Positions 1 to 4,914 of a DNA stretch of 5,909 bases are shown piece by piece. Numbering within the stretch: position 1 is the first letter of the stretch; every line of letters begins with the position of its first letter. The stretch is from an uncultured Caulobacter sp. (GTDB taxonomy: Bacteria > Pseudomonadota > Alphaproteobacteria > Caulobacterales > Caulobacteraceae): assembly GCF_937900395.1 (NCBI RefSeq), contig NZ_CALCDX010000017.1, forward strand, positions 1 to 5,909, read 5' to 3'. The notes beneath the pieces were generated by a model. It saw nothing but the letters and a program-made list of their open reading frames with translations, made no database searches and was not told where the DNA came from. Position numbers and translations under genes: made by a program.

Positions 1-2270
1 GCCAACACGTCCAGCGCGACCTGGCCGTTCTCGGCCTCGACCAGCTCGCAGTCGAACGGCTCCAGGAACAGGCGGATGACCCGGCGATTGACCGGATGGT
101 CGTCGACCACCAGGACCCGCCGGCCATGCAGGGCGGCGAAGCCCTCGGTCGAGTCGGCGGCGTCCTCGGCGCCGGCGGTCGCCTCGATCGGCTCGGCCGG
201 ATCGACCAGCATCTCGATCGTGAAGATCGAGCCGCGGCCTTCCTCGCTTTCGACCTTGATCTCGCCCCGCATCATCTTGACCAGGCGGCGGGTGATGTTG
301 AGGCCCAGCCCCGTGCCGCCGAAGTTGCGGGTGGTCGAGGCGTCGGCCTGGGTGAAGGGCCGGAACAGCTTGGCGATGGTCTCCTCGCTCATGCCGATGC
401 CGGTGTCGGACACCCGCAGGCGCACCCGCACCCGGCCGTCATCCTCCGGATAGCAGGCCAGGCCCACCTCGACCTTGCCTTCGCTGGTGAACTTCAGGGC
501 GTTGGAGACCAGGTTGGTCAGGCACTGACGCACGCGCACGCCGTCGAACATCAGCGGGCCGGGCGGGGCGCTCTCGAGCCGGAACGACAGGGCCACGCCC
601 TTCTCGCGGGCCGTGGGCTGATAGCCGCCGACCAGCCGCGCGCAGCTGCCGACGAGGTCGCCCGTGGTCGGGGCGATCTCCAGCTTGCCGGCCTCGATCT
701 TGGAGAGGTCGAGAATGTCGTTCAGCAGCACCAGCAGGGTGTCGCCGCTGTCGAGGATCAGGTCGACCTGCTCGCGCTGCTCGGGGGTCAGGGTCTCGGT
801 GCGCAGCGCCTGGGCCAAGCCCAGCATGCCGTTCAGCGGCGTGCGCAGCTCGTGGCTCATCACGGCCAGGAAGGCGGACTTGGCCTGGTTGGCTGCCTCG
901 GCGCGTTCCTGGGCGCCTTTCAGGCGGCCCGACGCCCGGCGCTGGTGAAGCGCCCAGCCCACCCCGCCGGCCACCAGCACCGCCAGCAGCAGGGCGATGA
1001 CGACCGAGGCGCGGACCAGGCTGCGCGACAGGCGGACCTGCTCGGCCAGGCGGCGGCTTTCATCCCGCTTGGCGCGCAACTCGCCATCCAGGGCCGCTGA
1101 CATCTCGGCGACGTTGCGGGCGTTCTGGCGGGCGACGCGCAGGGCCTCGCCCTTGCGCCAGGCGTCGAGCTCCCGGAAAGCCTCGGCCGAACGGCCCTCG
1201 GCCTGGTCGATATAGGCCTTGATCAAGGCTTCGGCGGCGAGGTCGCGCGGCCCCAGGACGTCCGGGACGGCCTGCATCCGCTGAAGATCGGCGCGCGCCG
1301 CCGCGGCCTGGCCCAGTTGCGCCAAGGCCGTGGCCCGGCGGCTCAGCATGACCACCTGAAGACGTCGTTCCGGCCGGTCGATCAGCGCCTTGGCTTCGGC
1401 CAGGCAGTTGAGGACTTCCTGAGGCTGATCGGCCAGGCCGGCGATCTTGGCGCAGAGGTAGCGGTCCCAGGTCACCAGGTCCGCATTGCCCACGCTGGCC
1501 GCCCAGCGGTGATGCAGGGCCGCGAACCGGCGCGCCTGGTCGATCGCGCCCAGGTCGGCGGCGGTGTAGGCGATGTCGTAGAGGCGCTCGGTCTTGCGGA
1601 TGAAGAAGGCGTCGCCCTCGTCGAGCTCCACCGCGCGGGTCATGTGCTCCAGCGCGCCTTCCTTGTCGCCCATGTCGGACAGGGTGTAGCTGTGGATCTG
1701 ATGCAGCTCGGCCAGTACCGGCTGGACGATCCGGTCCCGCCGCTCGGCCTCGTTGGTCAATTCGGTCGCCAGCCGGGCGGCCTCGCGCCAACGCCCCACC
1801 TGGCCCAGGTGCCGGACCCGCTCGATCCCCGCCATCAGGCGAATGTCGGGACCCGAGCGCTCCATGAACCGGGTCCAGTCGGCGTCGGTGAAGGCGCGGA
1901 AGCCTTGCGTCTCATGGCGCAGAGCGATCGTCTGCAGGTCGGCCAGCGCGGCCAAGGCCGGATCATGGTCGCGGCGCGCCACGGCTTGGACCCGCTCGAC
2001 CCACGGCTCGAACCGCCGGCGGACCTGATTGCTCTTGTAGGCGTAAAGCACGCGCCAGAGATCGTAGAGCCGCTCGCGGCCGCGCTCCTTCAGCGCCGCC
2101 TCGCCGGCGCGCTCGACGTCCTGGTTGTCTGAAGACGGATGGACGGTATCGACGCCGATCTTGCGGCTCAGCTGGTCCAGGCGTTGGTCCAGGGGCACGC
2201 CCGGTTGCGCCTGGACGCTCCCCGCCGCCAAAGCCCCCAGCAGGACGAGTGAAATCAGTAGCCGACGCAC
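1..2270 (-). CDS. Hybrid sensor histidine kinase with receiver domain (3' end outside window)
   Basis: Membrane sensor kinase that should autophosphorylate on a His and pass the phosphate to its own receiver; the signal is unknown. About 756 residues are visible with no internal stop. From a GTG at 2270 the protein opens with a signal peptide (MRRLLISLVLLGALA, probable cleavage after VQA near residue 21). A mostly helical region of about 390 residues follows, TPR-like near 200-260 and 280-335. Next come a short helical linker, a transmembrane helix at about 419-441, and HisKA with MSHELRTPLNG (phospho-acceptor H473). The HATPase domain has an N box around N590, G1 DTGIGM (D622), an F box at 636-643 and G2 GGTGLGL (651-657). 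The receiver starts with VLVVDDHPVN (acidic pair D723/D724); its phospho-acceptor Asp lies beyond the window edge. All visible catalytic motifs are intact. An upstream in-frame TGA at 2295-2297 leaves this GTG as the only standard start that keeps the signal peptide. No separate response regulator gene is visible. The class is firm, the ligand and pathway are not. Confidence 0.93.
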   Translation of the reverse strand, partial: MRRLLISLVLLGALAAGSVQAQPGVPLDQRLDQLSRKIGVDTVHPSSDNQDVERAGEAALKERGRERLYDLWRVLYAYKSNQVRRRFEPWVERVQAVARRDHDPALAALADLQTIALRHETQGFRAFTDADWTRFMERSGPDIRLMAGIERVRHLGQVGRWREAARLATELTNEAERRDRIVQPVLAELHQIHSYTLSDMGDKEGALEHMTRAVELDEGDAFFIRKTERLYDIAYTAADLGAIDQARRFAALHHRWAASVGNADLVTWDRYLCAKIAGLADQPQEVLNCLAEAKALIDRPERRLQVVMLSRRATALAQLGQAAAARADLQRMQAVPDVLGPRDLAAEALIKAYIDQAEGRSAEAFRELDAWRKGEALRVARQNARNVAEMSAALDGELRAKRDESRRLAEQVRLSRSLVRASVVIALLLAVLVAGGVGWALHQRRASGRLKGAQERAEAANQAKSAFLAVMSHELRTPLNGMLGLAQALRTETLTPEQREQVDLILDSGDTLLVLLNDILDLSKIEAGKLEIAPTTGDLVGSCARLVGGYQPTAREKGVALSFRLESAPPGPLMFDGVRVRQCLTNLVSNALKFTSEGKVEVGLACYPEDDGRVRVRLRVSDTGIGMSEETIAKLFRPFTQADASTTRNFGGTGLGLNITRRLVKMMRGEIKVESEEGRGSIFTIEMLVDPAEPIEATAGAEDAADSTEGFAALHGRRVLVVDDHPVNRRVIRLFLEPFDCELVEAENGQVALDVL

Positions 2271-2275
2271 AAACG

Positions 2276-2298
2276 AATATCCCGGAATCCCGGGTCAA
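2276..2298 (-). promoter_or_regulatory. Weak candidate promoter for the kinase gene
   Basis: Reading on the minus strand, a TTGACC box (2293-2298) is followed after 11 bases by GATATT (2276-2281), which ends 5 bases before the GTG start. The short spacing falls in the 10-14 base range described for the Caulobacter housekeeping sigma factor, but the -10 element matches its GCTANAWC consensus poorly. If real, transcription would begin at or beside the GTG and the mRNA would be leaderless or nearly so. This would agree with the weak Shine-Dalgarno sequence (only GGGA, about 10 bases upstream). It is inferred from short motifs only. Confidence 0.22.
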
Positions 2299-2380
2299 CC
2301 CTTCGCGGGAACTGATGTAGGACGCGTTAAGCCTATCGCCCGGCGCGCGGCGTCAGATCGTCGCCCTTCCTCTTCCGATC

Positions 2381-2406
2381 TCCCCGGCGAATGCCGGGGC
2401 CCAGAT
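2381..2406 (+). repeat. REP-like hairpin repeat, family A, copy 1
   Basis: A 26-base unit built on a perfect 7-bp stem, CCCCGGC (2382-2388) and GCCGGGG (2393-2399), with the loop GAAT, followed by CCCAGAT. The same unit occurs inverted at 2473-2498 with two visible base differences. The pair is a head-to-head arrangement separated by 66 bases, like a bacterial interspersed mosaic element. GC-rich palindromes of this kind are common between genes in alphaproteobacteria. No U-tract follows, so it is not a standard intrinsic terminator. Confidence 0.8.
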
Positions 2407-2472
2407 AAATCCCAAAAGGTTTGTGCGCTCGCGCCCCTCGCCGAACCAAGGCTTCCCACCCGCGTGAGTTCG

Positions 2473-2498
2473 ATCTGGACCCCGGCCTTCGCCGGGGA
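2473..2498 (-). repeat. REP-like hairpin repeat, family A, copy 2 (inverted)
   Basis: Inverted copy of the 2381-2406 unit. The stem is CCCCGGC (2480-2486) and GCCGGGG (2491-2497) with loop CTTC, preceded by ATCTGGA. It begins about 18 bases downstream of the SDR stop codon in the SDR direction of transcription. The SDR mRNA would therefore carry a strong 3' stem that could protect its end or weaken read-through towards the kinase. That role is inference; the repeat itself is seen directly. Confidence 0.8.
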
Positions 2499-2516
2499 GG
2501 CCGGGTGGCGGGTTCG

Positions 2517-3281
2517 TCAGATCGTCGCCCCGCCGTCCACGACCAGCGCCTGTCCGGTCATGAAGCTGCCGGCCTTCGAAGCCAGGTACACCGCCGCCCC
2601 GGCCAGCTCGTCCGGCTCGCCGATCCGGCGCAGCGGCACGCCCTGGGTGGAGCGCTTCAAGGTCTCGGGGTTCTCCCACAGGGCGCGGGCGAAGTCGGTG
2701 CGGATCAGGCCGGGCGCGATGCAGTTGACCCGCACGTTGTCGGGCCCGAACTCGTGGGCCAGGTTGCGGGCCAGCTGGAAGTCGGCCGCCTTGGAGATGT
2801 TGTACGCGCCGATGATCGCGTTGCCGCGCAGGCCGCCGATCGACGAGACGATGATGATCGACCCGTCCTTGCGGGCCCGCATCTCCGGCGCGACCATGCC
2901 GATCAGCCAGTGGTTGCTGATGATGTTGTTGTCCAGGATCTTGCGGAACTGGTCGTCGCTGATCCCCTCCATCGGGCCGTAATAGGGATTGCTGGCGGCG
3001 TTGCAGACGCAGACGTCCACGCGGCCGAACGCCTTGCGGGTCTCGTCGACCAGGTTCTGCAGCTCTTCCTTCGACGCGATGTTGGCCGGGACCGCGATGG
3101 CCGTCCCCGCGCCGTGCTTGGCGTTGAGGGCGGCCGCCACCTCCTCGCACGGCCCCGCCTTGCGCGAGGAGATCACCACCTTGGCCCCGTGCTCGGCCAT
3201 CCGCTCGGCGATCGCCCGGCCGATCCCCCGCGAGGACCCGGTGATGATCGCCACCTTGCCGGAAAGGTCGAAGAGGCTCAT
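2517..3281 (-). CDS. Short-chain dehydrogenase/reductase, DHRS4-like
   Basis: Cytosolic NAD(P)(H)-dependent oxidoreductase of the classical SDR type, 254 residues, normal for the family. The cofactor motif TGSSRGIG is at 14-21. R40, just after the second strand (VVISSRK), suggests NADP(H). CNAA (93-96) stands for the usual NNAG. The catalytic set is complete: N119, S147, Y160 and K164 (YNISK). The C-terminal parts APGLIRTDF (189-197), RRIGEPDELAG and the closing VVDGG are standard. The patterns NAASNP, PGLIRTDFARALW and RRIGEP recall the DHRS4-like group (NADPH-dependent carbonyl/retinol reductases), recognised from memory. Substrate cannot be read from sequence; FabG-type or other alcohol dehydrogenase roles remain possible. 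The ATG at 3281 is chosen because AGGGAG lies 6 bases upstream and the fold begins at LSGKVAIITG; an upstream in-frame start would add a non-homologous, repeat-derived tail. It is divergent from the SRPBCC gene and co-directional with, but 246 bases from, the kinase. Confidence 0.95.
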   Translation of the reverse strand: MSLFDLSGKVAIITGSSRGIGRAIAERMAEHGAKVVISSRKAGPCEEVAAALNAKHGAGTAIAVPANIASKEELQNLVDETRKAFGRVDVCVCNAASNPYYGPMEGISDDQFRKILDNNIISNHWLIGMVAPEMRARKDGSIIIVSSIGGLRGNAIIGAYNISKAADFQLARNLAHEFGPDNVRVNCIAPGLIRTDFARALWENPETLKRSTQGVPLRRIGEPDELAGAAVYLASKAGSFMTGQALVVDGGATI

Positions 3282-3287
3282 GGCGCG

Positions 3288-3293
3288 CTCCCT
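3288..3293 (-). promoter_or_regulatory. Ribosome binding site deciding the SDR start
   Basis: AGGGAG on the minus strand, 6 bases before the ATG at 3281. It supports this start over the longer open frame that reaches 3410. Confidence 0.8.
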
Positions 3294-3308
3294 AAAACGC
3301 TTGTTTGA
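3293..3308 (-). promoter_or_regulatory. Operator-like palindrome in the SDR leader
   Basis: A 16-base imperfect palindrome, TNAAAC-N4-GTTTNA (minus strand TCAAACAAGCGTTTTA). It has perfect 4-bp inner arms (3295-3298 and 3303-3306) plus matching outer T/A. It abuts the Shine-Dalgarno sequence, 12-27 bases before the SDR start, in an AT-richer island within GC-rich DNA. Its size and symmetry fit a dimeric repressor site, for example TetR type, but no regulator gene is in the window. It is suggestive only. Confidence 0.3.
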
Positions 3309-3377
3309 ATATCGGACACAGTGCGGCGGGCGCGGGGGCGGGTCAAGGCTAGCTTCGCGTGAGCGACAAACTCTAAG

Positions 3378-3410
3378 CCCGCCTTCCTGGGCCTCGCGCC
3401 CAGGACCCAT
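3378..3410 (+). repeat. REP-like hairpin repeat, family B, copy 1
   Basis: A 33-base unit containing an 8-bp perfect stem, TCCTGGGC (3385-3392) and GCCCAGGA (3398-3405), around a 5-base loop CTCGC. It is flanked by CCCGCCT on the left and CCCAT on the right. An inverted copy lies at 3490-3522, identical except for loop-region bases. Its sequence differs from family A, so two repeat families coexist within 1.2 kb. Confidence 0.8.
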
Positions 3411-3489
3411 CGTTCCGCCCCTCAGAGGTTCAAGCGAGCCCTAGGCCTTCCAACTTCGCACCCCTTCGCCGTCAGAGCCCGCCGTCAGC

Positions 3490-3522
3490 ATGGGTCCTGG
3501 GCACAAGGCCCAGGAAGGCGGG
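3490..3522 (-). repeat. REP-like hairpin repeat, family B, copy 2 (inverted)
   Basis: Inverted copy of the 3378-3410 unit. The stem is TCCTGGGC (3495-3502) and GCCCAGGA (3508-3515) with loop ACAAG. The differences from copy 1 fall in the loop, while stem and flanks (ATGGG, AGGCGGG) are kept, as expected if the folded form is maintained. It ends 94 bases before the SRPBCC start codon. A spurious minus-strand open frame (3472-3678) runs through it. Confidence 0.8.
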
Positions 3523-3603
3523 AATGTTGCTTCGTTGGATTTTTGTCGCCTGACTGTCGGCCCCCGCCCCATCGGCCCGTCCTTGAGGCAAGATGGCAAC
3601 CGC

Positions 3604-3609
3604 AAGGAG
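3604..3609 (+). promoter_or_regulatory. Ribosome binding site deciding the SRPBCC start
   Basis: AAGGAG, 7 bases before the ATG at 3617. It decides for this start over the in-frame ATG at 3593, whose extra eight residues would overlap this site. Confidence 0.85.
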
Positions 3610-3616
3610 ACGCCCC

Positions 3617-4102
3617 ATGCCCCTCGACACCGCCCCCGCGACTTCGGAAGATCGCGACCTCGTCCTGGAACGGATCATCGATGTCCCGCGCGAGACGCTC
3701 TACCGGTGCTGGACCTCGCCCGAACTGCTGGTCCAGTGGTTCTGCCCCAAGCCCTGGTATGTCTCGGACGTGCGCCAGGACGTCCGCACCGGCGGCAACA
3801 GCTACCTCGTCATGAACGGCCCGAACGGCGAGCGCATGCCGCAGCCGGGTGTCTATCTGGAAGTGATCCCGAACGAGAAGCTGGTCTTCACCGACGCCTT
3901 CACCGTGACCTGGAGGCCGTCGGAGAAGCCCTTCATGGTCGGCATCGTCACCTTCGAGGATCTGGGCGGCGGCAAGACCCGCTACCGCGCCGTGGCCCGC
4001 CACTGGACCGTCGAGGACCGCGACACCCACGAGAAAATGGGCTTCCACGAAGGTTGGGGGATCGCGACGGATCAGCTGACGGCGCTGGCGAAGACGCTCT
4101 AG
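3617..4102 (+). CDS. SRPBCC family protein, AHSA1-like (START/Bet v1 fold)
   Basis: Small soluble protein of 161 residues, the usual length for single-domain AHSA1-like SRPBCC proteins, which form a helix-grip cavity for hydrophobic ligands. Family signs run in order. ERIIDVPRETLYRCWTSPE (18-36) matches the opening strand and helix, and LVQWFCP (38-44) the tryptophan motif. PGVYLEVIPNEKLVFTDAF (77-95) is the central strand pair, and HEKMGFHEGWGIATDQLTAL (138-157) is the C-terminal helix with its GFHEGW signature. No signal peptide or membrane helix is seen. Actual ligand or activity is unknown; members have been annotated as polyketide cyclase-like, ATPase activators or stress proteins, and none can be chosen here. 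It is divergent from the SDR and convergent with the extensin-like gene, 7 bases away. Confidence 0.93.
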   Translation: MPLDTAPATSEDRDLVLERIIDVPRETLYRCWTSPELLVQWFCPKPWYVSDVRQDVRTGGNSYLVMNGPNGERMPQPGVYLEVIPNEKLVFTDAFTVTWRPSEKPFMVGIVTFEDLGGGKTRYRAVARHWTVEDRDTHEKMGFHEGWGIATDQLTALAKTL

Positions 4103-4109
4103 GACCAGC

Positions 4110-4823
4110 TCACCGGCACAGGCTGTAGCCTGCTGGGTTCAGGTGCAGGTGGTCCGCGTGGGCGGCGTTGTAGTCCGGGCTCAGCACCACGCCGAACACC
4201 CGGCAGGCGCCATCGCGGACCGCGCGGACGAAGCGGCCTTCGTCGGTGTCGCGGCGGTAGTCTCGGGCCACGGTGATACGACGCCCATCGGCCAGGCGGA
4301 AGCCGGCGATGTCGAGGGCGTTGGCGCGGGCGTGCTCGCTGGGCCGCTCGCCGGGGCGGCCATAGATCGTGCGGCAAGCGTAGGTCCCCAGGTGGTCGAC
4401 CCGGACCACCGCCTGGCCCAGCCGCTCGCGGGCCGCCGGCGCCACCACCTGCCGCTCCCACAGGGCGTAGCGCAGGGCCATCGGACAGGTCATGACCGGG
4501 GCGGCGGGCGAGAGCTTGCCGGACGCCCGCACCGTGTCCCGCGTCGAGCAGAAGCCGTCATCCTTTACCGGCTGGTCCACAACGCTCAATCCGCCCTCCC
4601 GCAGCGCCGTCCGGCAAGCCGCGGGATCGGCCGCGATCCGCGACAGCTTGCCCGCGGTCGCCAGGCCGATCGGCTGGTTCAGTGAGAACGGCCGCCACGG
4701 CAGGTCCTGCGACGGGGCGATCCGGTCGATCAGGATCAGCAGCAGCATGCCGGCCAGGACCGCCTCCAGGAGGAGCGTCCACAAACCGGCGAGGGCCAGC
4801 GCTTCGGAGGATACCGGTTTCAC
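4110..4823 (-). CDS. Membrane-anchored extensin-like protein (M15-type fold)
   Basis: A 237-residue protein with an uncleaved-looking N-terminal membrane helix (about 9-33, LLLEAVLAGMLLLILI) and an extensin-like C-terminal domain (about 65-237) that should face the periplasm. The domain resembles M15 D,D-carboxypeptidases. H164 and D171 in SEHARANALDI give the HxxxxxxD spacing, and D224 with H227 in HADHLHL give the second half of a probable zinc site. Six cysteines (70, 92, 113, 150, 207, 236), all in the exported part, could form three disulfides. A role in peptidoglycan processing is inferred from fold resemblance; biochemical function of the family is poorly known. The ending is HLHLN, where I recall Asp after HLHL as more usual. 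Start is GTG at 4823, the only start that precedes the whole membrane helix without crossing into another frame; only a weak GGA lies upstream. Convergent with SRPBCC and divergent from MFS. Confidence 0.9.
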   Translation of the reverse strand: MKPVSSEALALAGLWTLLLEAVLAGMLLLILIDRIAPSQDLPWRPFSLNQPIGLATAGKLSRIAADPAACRTALREGGLSVVDQPVKDDGFCSTRDTVRASGKLSPAAPVMTCPMALRYALWERQVVAPAARERLGQAVVRVDHLGTYACRTIYGRPGERPSEHARANALDIAGFRLADGRRITVARDYRRDTDEGRFVRAVRDGACRVFGVVLSPDYNAAHADHLHLNPAGYSLCR

Positions 4824-4914
4824 GAGGGTCCAACGAAGGGCCGCTGCATGGGTTCACTTGCGAGCGCCGGCGCCGTACAGGCTGTCGCTCTTCGGCGGAG
4901 ATGGCCCTACCGGC
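4824..4914. other. Short divergent intergenic region (extensin-like / MFS)
   Basis: These 91 bases must hold both 5' regions if the two start codons are right. I see no convincing -35/-10 pair on either strand. The only plausible ribosome signal is GGAG at 4897-4900, 14 bases before the MFS ATG, a long spacing. An in-frame TTG at 4858 is an alternative MFS start. Confidence 0.5.

Larger units (their letters stand above)
3282..3616. other. Divergent intergenic region between SDR and SRPBCC genes
   Basis: These 335 bases hold no credible gene. From the SDR side they contain its ribosome site, the palindrome at 3293-3308, and a poor promoter candidate on the minus strand: TTGTCGC at 3363-3369, then GCTAGCC at 3347-3353 after 9 bases, matching only the first half of the Caulobacter -10 consensus. 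Next come the two family B hairpin repeats (3378-3410 and 3490-3522) with a 79-base spacer in which I see nothing, then about 80 bases leading to the SRPBCC ribosome site. That last stretch contains a short palindrome, CTTGAGGCAAG, at 3582-3592. I could not identify a convincing promoter for the SRPBCC gene. Confidence 0.7.

Noticed and set aside
96..2132. Long plus-strand open frames (96-1100 and 1317-2132) opposite the kinase
   Set aside because: They are codon-aligned antisense frames of the kinase, kept open by GC-rich codon use. Their translations are low-complexity and rich in Gln, Ala, Gly and His, with no recognisable domain, whereas the minus strand has a full set of kinase motifs.
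2473..2516. Intrinsic terminator after the SDR gene
   Set aside because: The hairpin is strong, but no U-tract follows on the minus strand and the same unit occurs elsewhere as a repeat, so it was called a repeat instead.
2421..3308. Plus-strand open frame of 295 codons opposite the SDR
   Set aside because: It is a mirror of the SDR coding frame, with no family-like motifs and a composition typical of antisense GC-rich reading.
3308..3346. TTGACC/GATATT pair upstream of the SDR as a promoter shared with the kinase
   Set aside because: Both boxes occur upstream of both genes, but the spacing is 27 bases here against 11 at the kinase, so they cannot be the same promoter architecture and chance is likely.
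3282..3410. N-terminal extension of the SDR frame up to 3410
   Set aside because: The extra 43 residues come from intergenic and repeat DNA and lack homology to SDRs. The ATG at 3281 has a good ribosome site and matches the usual family length.
2381..3522. CRISPR-like repeats
   Set aside because: There are only two copies of each unit, they are inverted relative to each other, spacing is irregular and no cas gene is present.
3593..3616. Earlier in-frame ATG for the SRPBCC protein
   Set aside because: The extra eight residues overlap the AAGGAG that serves the ATG at 3617, and no ribosome site precedes 3593.
3472..3678. Minus-strand open frame of 68 codons
   Set aside because: Its C-terminal part is a translation of the family B hairpin repeat and the rest is antisense to the SRPBCC start, so it is spurious.
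3485..4048. Minus-strand open frame of 187 codons opposite the SRPBCC gene
   Set aside because: It is a shadow frame with no domain signal, and part of it is repeat-derived.
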